Shown here piece after piece: positions 1-9,381 of a stretch of 64,000 nucleotides of DNA. The notes beneath the pieces are model-generated. The model saw only the letters and a program-made list of their open reading frames with translations, did not search any database and had not been told where the DNA came from. This stretch comes from Rhodoblastus sp963703385 (GTDB lineage Bacteria > Pseudomonadota > Alphaproteobacteria > Rhizobiales > Beijerinckiaceae): assembly GCA_963703385.1 (NCBI GenBank), contig OY969816.1, positions 2,542,001 through 2,606,000 on the forward strand, given 5' to 3'. Each line of letters begins with the position of its first letter. The first letter of the stretch is position 1. A program made the position numbers and the translations under genes.

Positions 1-671
1 ACATGAAAGGCGAGGCCGGTCGTGAGATCCCAGGCGAAATCCGTCCCGCTGGCGTTGGGGGCCATGCCATAGGCGTTGGCCTGACTCATGCTGACATCGG
101 TCAGGCCGTTCACGCCATAGACCACGAAGCCGACGCCGCCGCCGAAATAGGGCGTGACGCCCATCCAGGTGCCGACGTCGAGATAGCCATTGGCCAGGAA
201 CAGACCGCCGCGGACGGTGGCGTTGTAATTATCGCCGCAAGTGGCGGCGCCGCCGACCGGGCAATTGCTGCCGCCCCCGGTGAACTGATAGAAGACTTTG
301 GAATTATAGGTAGCGCCGGAGAGATAGGCAAAGGTCAGGTCGGCGCGGAACCAAGAATTGAATTGGTAGCCGGCGCCGAAATCGAAGACGCCGCTGTCGC
401 CGACATTGACCGGTCCATCCCAGGCGCCGAGGGAGGCGAGGGTTGAGCCGTCGCTGAACGTCGAATTCAGGCTGGACGCCCCATTGATTCCGACGCCAAC
501 GTCGCCGCGCAGATAAAAGCCGCTGTCCTCGACCGGGCCGCGCAGCGGAGGCGGCTCCAGCTGGGGCGCAGGCGGCAGGAGGTCGGCCGCGCGGGCCGCC
601 GGAACGACAGCGGTCGGCGCGGCGAGAATCGCGACGGCGCCGGCCAGAGTGAGGGCTTTCAATCTGCCCAT
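1..671 (-). CDS. Outer-membrane beta-barrel protein (partial, C-terminus outside window)
   Basis: This reading frame is open from an ATG at 671 to the left edge of the window, so only about 223 N-terminal residues are seen. Residues 1-29 form a typical signal peptide ending in an ARA-A-type cleavage site. A short proline-rich stretch follows (PPAPQLEPPPLRGP), then an amphipathic, Gly/Tyr/Phe-rich region with alternating polar and hydrophobic residues, such as FYLRGDVGVGING and FDFGAGYQFNSWFRADL. This pattern is typical of the small porin/OmpA-like barrels (Omp25/Omp31 type) of Hyphomicrobiales, which sit in the outer membrane. The family call rests on composition and pattern only; the C-terminal strands needed to confirm it are missing. 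It is transcribed divergently from purA. Confidence 0.75.
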   Translation of the reverse strand, partial: MGRLKALTLAGAVAILAAPTAVVPAARAADLLPPAPQLEPPPLRGPVEDSGFYLRGDVGVGINGASSLNSTFSDGSTLASLGAWDGPVNVGDSGVFDFGAGYQFNSWFRADLTFAYLSGATYNSKVFYQFTGGGSNCPVGGAATCGDNYNATVRGGLFLANGYLDVGTWMGVTPYFGGGVGFVVYGVNGLTDVSMSQANAYGMAPNASGTDFAWDLTTGLAFH

Positions 672-857
672 GGCAAAATCCCTTTTGATGCGGGGCGCGC
701 ATGGCCCGAATTCGTATGGACGCGAGAATTTGTGCCACCAAAGATTTAAGCAGGTCTTAACCCTAACCTTTTACCGCGAATTTTAATCATGCCGGCCCAT
801 CTCGCCGGGTCTTGATGCTTTACTTCATCGTCCTGATCCGTTACGCGGTCCTGATCC

Positions 858-879
858 CCCGGCGCGAGCCGGGCTTTTT
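858..879 (+). terminator. Intrinsic terminator-like hairpin upstream of purA
   Basis: A perfect 6-bp GC stem (CCCGGC/GCCGGG) closes a GCGA tetraloop and is followed by CTTTTTG. It is oriented on the plus strand, but no plus-strand gene lies upstream in the window. It may end a short leader or small RNA, or act as an attenuator for purA. Confidence 0.5.
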
Positions 880-914
880 GTGTTGCGGGCGACTGGAGAT
901 CCAGGCGAAATTCT

Positions 915-1025
915 GGCGCACGCCAGAGCGACGCGGTGAAACACTCCAGCCGAGCTTTTGGCGCAGGCCGGAGCGAGGCGGTGAAACATTCCAGCCGAGC
1001 GGTCGGCGAAGGCCGGAGCGAGGCG
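915..1025. repeat. 45-bp tandem repeat, about 2.5 copies
   Basis: Copies start at 915, 960 and 1005 (the last is partial, ending at about 1025). The shared core is GGTGAAACAYTCCAGCCGAG, with GGAGCGAGGCG-like flanks. The period is a multiple of three, so the array stays open in several frames and generates spurious reading frames. It ends about 24 bases before the purA start. Confidence 0.8.
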
Positions 1026-1048
1026 TAAAAAAGGGAAGAGCGCGAAAG

Positions 1049-2344
<1,296 letters not shown>

Positions 2345-2398
2345 CGCCGGCCCCGGATCGCAACGACCGGGATTTGGCCACCAACACGAAAGCGCGCG

Positions 2399-3730
2399 AT
2401 GGCTGACTATTATCCGCTGCTGTCCAAGGCCGTAACCGGCTTGAAGACCTCGACGCCGGAAACCCGTGGCGCGATCTATGAACGCGCCCGCAAGGCCCTG
2501 CTCGGCCAGTTGCGCAACATGCAGCCGCCGGCGCCCGAAGCCGCGATCGAGCGCGAGGCGCGCGCCCTGGACGAGGCGATCGCGCGGATTGAGCTGGAGT
2601 TGGCCGGCGACCAAGCCCCCGGCGGGGGAACGACGCCCACCGAGGAAAAAACGCCGCCGCCGGCGCCGCAGGCATCCCAAGAACCGCCGCAGGCCGGGGA
2701 AAAGCCGCCTGAGGAAAAGTCCGCGCTGGCCGCCCAAGAAGAGCCGCCGCAGGCTTCCCAAGAGCCGCCTCAGGCCGCCCAAGAGGCGCCAGCGGCCGCT
2801 CCGGAAACCTCGGAGAACTCGGCTTTCGCCGAAACCGCGGACGAATTTTCCACCTTGCGCGAAAACCTGCGTCCCGCCGCGCCCAAGCCGATCGCCAATC
2901 CAAGCGGCGGCCTGCGGCGTTTCGTGATCCTCGCCGGCGCGCTGGCCGCGGTGGTCATTCTGGTCGCGGGCGCGGCGTGGAAGCTGCGCGACCGGCCCGA
3001 GGACCTCGCCAAGCTCGCGCCTTCGTCCCGGAAGGCCGACCAGCAAGCCGGCGGCAAGATCGAACAGCGCATCGGCGAAGCCTCGCCCACGCCGCAACCC
3101 GCGTCCCCGCCAGCCGCCGCCCCGCCCGTCAGCCCGGCGCCCCAGCCGCCGGCCCAAAGCGTTCCGATCGCCTACCGCGCCGCGGTGCTGATCCAGGCGC
3201 CGTCGGAGCCTGGCGGCGTCAAGACCTATGTCGGCGCAGTCATCTGGCGTCGGGATTCGGTCAATAGCGGGCCAAACCGGCAACTGACGCCGGTCATCCG
3301 CGCCGACATCGAGGTCCCCGACGCCGGACTCAAGGCCTCGATGACCATCGAAAAGAATTACGACACGACGCTGTCCGCGAGCCACACGATCTCGATCCGC
3401 TTCGATCCCGCGGCGAATTCGATCATCGGCAAGATACGCGCCATCAACGTGCCGGAAATGCGCCGCGATGATGCGCCGCGCGGCGCGCCGCTCCAGGGCA
3501 TGGAGGTCGATGTGGCGCCCAACCTCTTCCTGGTCGGGCTTTATTCCGCGTCATCGGCTCAAAATGTCGAAATGATCCGCAACCTGGCCTGGTTCGACAT
3601 TCCGATGAGCCTCGCCGATGGCCGCATCGCCAAGGTGACCATCGAAAAGGGCGCGGTGGGAACGCAACTGATCGACGAGGTTTTCACCGCGTGGCAGAAT
3701 CAGACTGACGCGCCGCAGACCACGCCGTGA
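2399..3730 (+). CDS. Single-pass membrane protein with Pro/Glu-rich cytoplasmic segment
   Basis: This 443-residue protein has no assigned function. Residues 1-80 are a helical N-terminal segment (MADYYPLLSKAVTGL at the start). Residues about 80-140 are low-complexity, rich in Pro, Glu, Gln and Ala, with repeated PPQA units. One transmembrane helix lies at about 168-190 (FVILAGALAAVVILVAGAAW). A second Pro/Ala-rich linker follows, and then a folded C-terminal domain of about 190 residues, presumably periplasmic. Similar proteins are common hypothetical genes in Hyphomicrobiales. It follows purA by 54 bases and converges on rpoH with only 12 bases between the stops. Confidence 0.8.
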   Translation: MADYYPLLSKAVTGLKTSTPETRGAIYERARKALLGQLRNMQPPAPEAAIEREARALDEAIARIELELAGDQAPGGGTTPTEEKTPPPAPQASQEPPQAGEKPPEEKSALAAQEEPPQASQEPPQAAQEAPAAAPETSENSAFAETADEFSTLRENLRPAAPKPIANPSGGLRRFVILAGALAAVVILVAGAAWKLRDRPEDLAKLAPSSRKADQQAGGKIEQRIGEASPTPQPASPPAAAPPVSPAPQPPAQSVPIAYRAAVLIQAPSEPGGVKTYVGAVIWRRDSVNSGPNRQLTPVIRADIEVPDAGLKASMTIEKNYDTTLSASHTISIRFDPAANSIIGKIRAINVPEMRRDDAPRGAPLQGMEVDVAPNLFLVGLYSASSAQNVEMIRNLAWFDIPMSLADGRIAKVTIEKGAVGTQLIDEVFTAWQNQTDAPQTTP

Positions 3731-3742
3731 CGCCGGCGCGGG

Positions 3743-4651
3743 TCAGACCCGCGCCGGAGCGGCCAGGGGCAGCGGCCGCGCGACGGCCTCGACCCGGGCG
3801 ACGCGCTCCTTGGCGGCCTGCTGGACCTTCTCGAAGGCCCGCACCTCGATCTGGCGCACGCGCTCGCGCGAAATCCCGAATTCGGCTGAAAGGTGTTCGA
3901 GCGTCATGGGATCCTCGGCGAGACGCCGAGCCTCGAAAATCCGGCGCTCGCGCGGGTTGAGGACGCCGAGCGCCTGAGCCAGCGCGGCGCGGCGGTTCGC
4001 GGTCTCCTCGCTCTCGACCAGCAGGCTTTCCTGGTCCGACGACTCGTCCACCAGCCAATCCTGCCATTCGCCGTCGCCCTCTTCGCGCAGCGGCGCGTTG
4101 AGCGAGGCGTCGCCGGACAGGCGCCGGTTCATCTCGACCACTTCCTGCTGGCTCACGCCGAGCTTGGTCGCGATCGCGGCGGCGTTCTCGGGCTTGAGAT
4201 CGCCTTCCTCGAAAGCCGAAATCTGGCTCTTGGCCTTGCGCAGGTTGAAGAACAATTTCTTCTGATTCGCGGTGGTGCCGAGCTTCACCAGGCTCCACGA
4301 GCGCAGGATATACTCTTGAATTGAAGCGCGGATCCACCACATGGCGTATGTGGCCAGGCGGAATCCCTTGTCCGGCTCGAACCGTTTCACCGCCTGCATC
4401 AAGCCGATATTGCCCTCGGAGATCACTTCGCCGATGGGTAGGCCATAGCCACGGTAACCCATGGCGATCTTCGCCACGAGCCGGAGGTGGGAGGTGACCA
4501 GTCGATGCGCCGCGCCGGAATCGGAATGTTCGCGCCAGCGCTTGGCGAGAACATATTCCTCATCCGGTTGCAGCATCGGAAAACGGCGAATTTCATCGAG
4601 ATAGCGCGTCAGGCCGTTTTCGCCAGCGAGAATGGGAAGCGCAGCAGCCAT
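3743..4651 (-). CDS. rpoH: RNA polymerase heat-shock sigma factor RpoH
   Basis: This 302-residue sigma-70-family factor directs RNA polymerase to heat-shock promoters. The RpoH-specific box QKKLFFNLR is present at residues 130-138, which separates it from other group 3 factors. Region 2 is seen as EGNIGLMQAVKRFEPDKGFRL followed by TYAMWWIRASIQEYI, and the region 4 helix-turn-helix as LEHLSAEFGISRERVRQIE near the C-terminus. An in-frame extension to 4729 exists, but the ATG at 4651 is preceded by a good GGAGGG site and gives the usual N-terminus (MAAALPILAGENGLTRYL), so I use it. Many alphaproteobacteria carry two rpoH copies; whether this is rpoH1 or rpoH2 cannot be decided here. Confidence 0.94.
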   Translation of the reverse strand: MAAALPILAGENGLTRYLDEIRRFPMLQPDEEYVLAKRWREHSDSGAAHRLVTSHLRLVAKIAMGYRGYGLPIGEVISEGNIGLMQAVKRFEPDKGFRLATYAMWWIRASIQEYILRSWSLVKLGTTANQKKLFFNLRKAKSQISAFEEGDLKPENAAAIATKLGVSQQEVVEMNRRLSGDASLNAPLREEGDGEWQDWLVDESSDQESLLVESEETANRRAALAQALGVLNPRERRIFEARRLAEDPMTLEHLSAEFGISRERVRQIEVRAFEKVQQAAKERVARVEAVARPLPLAAPARV

Positions 4652-4904
4652 CAAACCCTCCAAAATCCAGGCGCCCTCTGTGCCGGCGCGCCCGAAACGG
4701 TCGCATATGCCGACCGTCAACGTGAACATATAGGGACCATAAACCGTGGCCGAAAGAGGGCAGAGCCCTTAAAGCTCGGTTACAATCCAGTAACGCGCGC
4801 CCGCTCGTCCTGTTCCCTCGCGACGGCCGTTCAAATCGAACTGGCGTTCGATGGGAAAAATGCGCTAACAAGCGCGCCAGTTCAAACACAAGTCGAGCGC
4901 ATTC

Positions 4905-6104
4905 ATGCAAAGCAGCCTTTTCGCCGAAGTCGAGGAGCTTCCCCGCGATCCGATCCTCGGCCTCACCGAAGCCTTCGTCGCCGACAAGTCGCCCAACCGC
5001 GTCAATCTCGGCGTCGGCGTCTATCAGGACGCTTCCGGAAAGACGCCATTGCTGGCTTGCGTGAAACAGGCGGAGGAGGCGCTGCTCGCCAAGGCCGCGC
5101 CGCATTCCTACGTGCCGATCGACGGTCTCGCCGCCTATGACGCGGCGGTGGCCGCCATGGTTTTCGCGGATTCGGCCGATCTCGCCAGGGTCGCGACCAT
5201 CCAGTCGCTCGGCGGAACCGGCGCGCTCAAGCTCGGCGCGGAAATGATCCGCGTCACCTCGCCGAACGCCAAGGTCTGGATCAGCGATCCGAGCTGGGAA
5301 AACCATCGCGCCCTCTTTTCCGCCGCCGGTTTTTCGGTGGAGGCCTATCCCTATTACGGCGCCGACGGCGAACTGGATTATTCCGGCCTGATCAAGACCC
5401 TGTCGGCGATCCCCGCCGGCGACGCAGTGCTGCTGCACGCCTGCTGCCACAACCCGACCGGACTCGACCTGTCGCGCGACCAGTGGCGCGAGATCGCGAA
5501 GATCGTGCGCGAACGCGGCTTGATCCCCTTCCTCGACACCGCCTATATGGGTTTTGCGGAAGGATTGGAGGCCGACGCCTTTTCCGTGCGCCTGTTCGCC
5601 TCCGACGGCGGGCCGCTGTTCGTCTCGTTCTCTTTTTCCAAGTCGCTGTCGCTCTATGGCGAGCGCGTCGGCGCGCTGTGCGTGCTGACGGCGAGCGCCC
5701 AGGAGCGGTCGCGGGTGCTGAGCCAGCTCAAGCGCATCGCCCGCGTGACCTATTCCTCGCCGCCCGGCCATGGCGCGGCGGCGGCGGCCATGGCGCTGAC
5801 CGATCCGGCCCTGCGCCAGCAATGGGACGACGAACTCGGCGGCATGCGCGAGCGCATCAAGCAGATGCGCAAGCTCTTGGCCGACAAGCTCGCCGAGCGC
5901 ATGCCCGGCCGCGATTTTTCCTATATCGTGCGCCAGAACGGCATGTTCTCCTATTCGCGCCTGACCAGGCCGCAGGCGATCGCGCTGCGCGAAAAATACG
6001 CGGTCTACGCGCTCGACAGCGGCCGCATCTGCGTCGCGGCGCTGAACGAGAAGAACATCGACTATGTCAGCGAATGCGTCGCCAAGGTGATGACAGAGAT
6101 CTGA
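4905..6104 (+). CDS. Aromatic-amino-acid/aspartate aminotransferase (class I)
   Basis: This 399-residue PLP-dependent transaminase has fold type I and belongs to the AspC/TyrB subfamily. The PLP lysine is Lys246 in SFSFSKSLSLYGERVG, and the HNPTGLD motif and ISDPSWENH are typical of this branch. It moves amino groups between aspartate or aromatic amino acids and 2-oxoglutarate. The sequence alone does not tell the preferred substrate, so no gene symbol is given. It is divergent from rpoH, with a shared upstream region of 253 bases. A strong intrinsic terminator follows 25 bases after the stop. Confidence 0.92.
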   Translation: MQSSLFAEVEELPRDPILGLTEAFVADKSPNRVNLGVGVYQDASGKTPLLACVKQAEEALLAKAAPHSYVPIDGLAAYDAAVAAMVFADSADLARVATIQSLGGTGALKLGAEMIRVTSPNAKVWISDPSWENHRALFSAAGFSVEAYPYYGADGELDYSGLIKTLSAIPAGDAVLLHACCHNPTGLDLSRDQWREIAKIVRERGLIPFLDTAYMGFAEGLEADAFSVRLFASDGGPLFVSFSFSKSLSLYGERVGALCVLTASAQERSRVLSQLKRIARVTYSSPPGHGAAAAAMALTDPALRQQWDDELGGMRERIKQMRKLLADKLAERMPGRDFSYIVRQNGMFSYSRLTRPQAIALREKYAVYALDSGRICVAALNEKNIDYVSECVAKVMTEI

Positions 6105-6129
6105 TCCACGGCGATCGAAACCTCTGTCC

Positions 6130-6166
6130 AGCCCGGCCCGCGCTCCCGCGGGCCGGGCTTTGCTTT
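6130..6166 (+). terminator. Rho-independent terminator after aminotransferase gene
   Basis: A perfect 12-bp stem (AGCCCGGCCCGC at 6130-6141 with its complement at 6148-6159) has a 6-base loop and is followed by TTTGCTTTC. It ends the aminotransferase transcript and sits directly next to the stop of the convergent DUF4139 gene. Confidence 0.85.
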
Positions 6167-7797
6167 CAAGGCTCAGGAACGATCACCTCGCGGTCCGCCG
6201 GCCATTTCATGCGATAGGCCAGGGTGGTGTCCGTGCTGTCGTTGGGCCCGAGATCGAAGCGCCAGCGCAGCAGGCCGCGCTTGCCCTCCGGGTCCTGTTC
6301 GTGGGGCGGCGTGGTTTGCGGCAGAAGCTCGACGACGATCGCCGAATTTTCCGAATAAGGCGCCTGGTCGGTGAGGACCGCGTGAATCGGGAAATCGTGC
6401 AGGTTGCGCACCGACGTCTGGAATTCGCGCGTCTCGACCTTGGTCCGGCCGAACCAGGCCGGCTCGTTCTCCTTGCGCCGCACCGGTTCGCGCCGCACGG
6501 TGACGCGCTCGTCGGCGCCGAAGCCGGGGTCTCCGCTTTGATGCGGCGCGATCAGCGGCAGCCTCCCCTGCCCGATCAATTCGCCATCGCGGTAAAGCAC
6601 GACGGCGCCGGGGAGCAGGGGCGCCTCCTCGCCATTGTCATAATGGACCGAGAGGAAGGCGCGCGGGTCGAGCGCCGGCGAAATCCGCCAGGATAGCTCC
6701 GCCCGCGGCGACTGGGTCGACAGCGCGATATTGGTTGCTGAACCGCCAGATGGCACAGCCACCCGGCCCGGCGCGGTAAAAGTCGCCTGATAGGGGCCGG
6801 CGTTCAAACGCGCCTGAACGGTCTCGGCGGGGACGAGGGGCGCCGGGGCTTCACGCGCGCGCATCATCGCGCCGTCGGGAACGGACATGGCCTTCGCGGC
6901 GACCGGCGCCGCCGGCTCGAAAAAGGCGATCACGCGCGGCTCCACCTCGGGCGCCGCAGCCGCGCCGGTCGCCTCGAATGTCGCCAGGGTCAGTTTTACA
7001 TCGCTCCAATCCTCGCCGGTGGCCTGGGCTGCCAAAGCGCGGCGGATGAGTTCGAAGCGCGGCTTGCCGTCCTTGCCGCCGGTGGTCAGATGCGCCTCAT
7101 AGGCCGGCGTCCAGCGCGCCCCGGCGACGCGATAGCTCAGAACAAGCCGGACTTTTCCCGCCGCCGCCGCCGAAAAGTCCACCGTGACATTCTCGGTCGC
7201 GCCCCCCGGCCCCGGCGCCGGACGGGCGGCTTCCAGCGTCGTGATTTTCTCGTCGATCGCCTCCCCGGCAAGGCGGGCGGCGCGCAGCTCCTCGCCGGTC
7301 CTGGCCATGCCGGCGCCGACCGCGTCCCAGGCTGCGCCCCAGGCAGCGCTCCAGTCCTGGGGTTTCATGCCCTTCTCGCCGACCTTGTCCGGCGCCGTCC
7401 GGCCATAGAGACGGGTCATGTCGAGTTTGGCGGCGAGCGCGTCGATCCTGACCTGGGCGGCGGCGCGCTCGTCGCGCAATGCTTTCATCTGCTTGTCGAA
7501 GGCGTTTTCGCCGGCCGCCGGCGCTTTTTTCAGATCGACCGCGCCCAGAAGGACGCGGCCTTCGCCCTCGCCGCGCACACGGAGAGTCGCGGGATCGAGT
7601 CCGGGCGGGAGCCCGCGAAAGATCATTCGGCTGTCGCCGGCCGGCGCGTCGGCCTCGGCGACGCGCTCGACGCTCGCCCCGTCGGGAGTGACGGTGACGG
7701 CGTCGATCCGCGAGGCGGCCTCGATATCCGCCGCGAGGGCGGGGACGGCGGCGCAAAGAGCGGAGAGCGACAAAGCAAGCGGCAGGATTCGGCGCAT
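6166..7797 (-). CDS. DUF4139 domain protein (mucoidy inhibitor MuiA-like), exported
   Basis: The 543-residue protein begins with a clear signal peptide (MRRILPLALSLSALCAAVPA, cleavage near Ala-Leu-Ala-Ala). It has the two-part layout of the DUF4140/DUF4139 family: an N-terminal domain with IDAVTVTPDGASVERVAEAD, a coiled-coil stretch rich in Lys/Arg/Ala (about residues 90-160), and a C-terminal beta-rich domain with LVLSYRVAGARWTPAYEAHL and KVETREFQTSVRNLHDFPI. The family is known by link to mucoid phenotype, but no biochemical role is established. The frame is open further upstream to 8334, but the ATG at 7797 is the only start that gives a signal peptide. Confidence 0.88.
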   Translation of the reverse strand: MRRILPLALSLSALCAAVPALAADIEAASRIDAVTVTPDGASVERVAEADAPAGDSRMIFRGLPPGLDPATLRVRGEGEGRVLLGAVDLKKAPAAGENAFDKQMKALRDERAAAQVRIDALAAKLDMTRLYGRTAPDKVGEKGMKPQDWSAAWGAAWDAVGAGMARTGEELRAARLAGEAIDEKITTLEAARPAPGPGGATENVTVDFSAAAAGKVRLVLSYRVAGARWTPAYEAHLTTGGKDGKPRFELIRRALAAQATGEDWSDVKLTLATFEATGAAAAPEVEPRVIAFFEPAAPVAAKAMSVPDGAMMRAREAPAPLVPAETVQARLNAGPYQATFTAPGRVAVPSGGSATNIALSTQSPRAELSWRISPALDPRAFLSVHYDNGEEAPLLPGAVVLYRDGELIGQGRLPLIAPHQSGDPGFGADERVTVRREPVRRKENEPAWFGRTKVETREFQTSVRNLHDFPIHAVLTDQAPYSENSAIVVELLPQTTPPHEQDPEGKRGLLRWRFDLGPNDSTDTTLAYRMKWPADREVIVPEP

Positions 7798-8155
7798 GGA
7801 GCCTCCGGCGGAACAACATAAGCGGGGCGCCATGATGAGCGGGGAAAAGCGCGTTTTTTTCGACGCCCATCGGCTTTTCTGTTCCTGCAAGGCGCTTTTG
7901 CTGGCAAGGCGCTTTTGCTGGGCTAACTCGTGGATCTCGGCGAAATAGCGCGCTCCTGCCGCCACGAAAGATGAAAACTTGCGCGCCATTTTCGGCCGCG
8001 CCGGGATTTTCACCAATCTCACCCCGCTTTTCGGCGCGCTTTTTGCGATTCTTTTGCTCGGCGAGCCCCTCGCCTCTATCATGGCGTCGCCATGGCGCTG
8101 GGCCTTGCCGGACTCGCTTTGGCGGAATCGGCGCCGACCCCAAGGACGCAAGCGC
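7798..8155. other. Divergent intergenic region, DUF4139 gene / lytic transglycosylase
   Basis: This stretch of 358 bases between two divergent genes must hold both promoters. I see no confident promoter match. It contains a 17-bp perfect tandem duplication (7888-7921). A purine-rich AAGGA about 10 bases before 8156 serves the transglycosylase gene. Confidence 0.5.
7888..7921. repeat. Perfect 17-bp tandem duplication
   Basis: CAAGGCGCTTTTGCTGG occurs twice without a gap, at 7888-7904 and 7905-7921. Two identical copies suggest recent slippage. Confidence 0.9.
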
Positions 8156-9332
8156 ATGAACCGTCGTGAACTGCTCGCCGCCGCGGCCTTTTGCGCGGCA
8201 TCCCCCGCGTTCGCGCGCAACGCCGCCGATTTCCCGGCCTTCATCCAGACTTTTCGCCAGCCTGCGCAAGCGGCCGGCGTGTCGGCCGCCACCTTCGAAC
8301 TCGGTCGCGTCAAATCTTGCGCTCGATCCTGCACTCACCGGAAAGCGCGCGGCGCAGGGTGAATTCGTCCAACCGCTGAAATCCTATGTCGAGGCCGCCG
8401 CCTCGCCCGCGCGGGCCGCGAAAGGCCGGGCGATGGCGCAAAAATACGCCGGGCCGCTGCGCGAGATTTCCGCCCGCACCGGGGCGCCGGCGGCGATGAT
8501 CGTCGCGCTCTGGGGCATGGAGAGCGATTTCGGCGCCGCGCGCGGCGATCGCGACATTTTCCGCTCGCTCGCCACCCTTGCCTTTCTCAACCCGGACAAT
8601 CCGGTCTATGGACAGGAATTCGTCGCCGGACTGGTCCTGCTGCAACGGGGAATTCCGCGCGATAAACTGCGCGGCTCCTGGGCGGGGGCGATGGGCGACC
8701 CGCAATTCATGCCCTCGGCCTATATGAAATACGCCCGCAGTTTTGCAGGCCGCGGCGCCCCGGACATCTGGACCAGCGCGCCTGACTCGCTCGCCTCGAT
8801 CGGCAATTTTCTCAAACAATCCGGCTGGACGCCCGGCCTGCCGCCCCTGATCGAGACGAAGATCCCGCAAAATTTCGCTTATGAGAGCCTGCGCGCGGAT
8901 TTCGGCGTTTTCGCCAGCGCGGGCGTCACGCGGCTCGGGGGCGGCGCCTTGCCACTTTCCGGCGAGGCCATGCTGTTCTTCCCCGTCGGCGCGCCAAGCC
9001 CGGCATTTCTGCTGTCAGATAATTTCTTCGTGCTCAAGGCCTATAATTTCTCGGATTCCTACGCCTTCGCGGCCTCGGTCCTGACTGAGCGCATCGCCGG
9101 CCGCCCGGTTTTCCGCGCACCGTGGCCGAAGGAAACGCGACCGGTGACCTTGGCGGAACGTCAGGCGATCCAGCGCGGCCTGGCGGCGCGCGGCCTTTAC
9201 GACGGCAAGATCGACGGCCGTTTCGGGCCGGTGACCCGCCTCGCCATTCATGAATTGCAGAAGAAGGCTGGCGTGGCCAGGGCCGACGGTTTTCCGTCGC
9301 GCGCCGTGCTGGAAATTCTGGACAAAAAATAA
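8156..9332 (+). pseudogene. Lytic murein transglycosylase with a frameshift near residue 50
   Basis: The product would be an exported transglycosylase of about 391 residues that cleaves peptidoglycan between MurNAc and GlcNAc. The N-terminal part starts at the ATG at 8156 with a good signal peptide (MNRRELLAAAAFCAASPAF) and reads on to GVSAATFE. The rest (from about LALDPALTGKRAAQGEFVQP) is in the +1 frame. The shift lies at about 8296-8310; dropping one base there joins the frames smoothly. The catalytic Glu lies in WGMESDFG, the fold continues through AGAMGDPQFMPSAYMKYA, and a C-terminal peptidoglycan-binding domain ends the protein (ERQAIQRGLAARGLYDGKID). The distal part is otherwise intact, so this is either a very recent mutation or a sequencing error. 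Confidence 0.85.
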
Positions 9333-9354
9333 GCGCGGCCTCATGGGCCGCGCT
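9322..9354 (-). terminator. Terminator for hemA (overlaps the convergent gene's stop)
   Basis: A perfect 9-bp stem (9332-9340 with 9346-9354) has a 5-base loop. On the minus strand it is followed by TATTTTTTG, which fits an intrinsic terminator for hemA. The T-run lies inside the last codons of the convergent transglycosylase gene. On the plus strand only a weak T-run follows. Confidence 0.8.
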
Positions 9355-9381
9355 CGCATTTCCGGTCAGACAGACTGGCCT

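Larger units (their letters stand above)
672..1048. other. Intergenic region between porin-like gene and purA
   Basis: This stretch of 377 bases lies between two divergent genes. It holds a plus-strand terminator-like hairpin (858-879) and 2.5 copies of a 45-bp tandem repeat (915-1025). An AT-rich segment at about 725-790 is the likeliest place for the porin promoter. A purA reading frame could formally extend upstream to 812, but it would run through the repeat and the hairpin and has no conserved residues, so I do not treat that part as coding. Confidence 0.6.

Noticed and set aside
812..1048. N-terminal extension of purA by 79 residues
   Set aside because: It runs through a terminator-like hairpin and a tandem repeat, and the conserved PurA N-terminus begins exactly at 1049.
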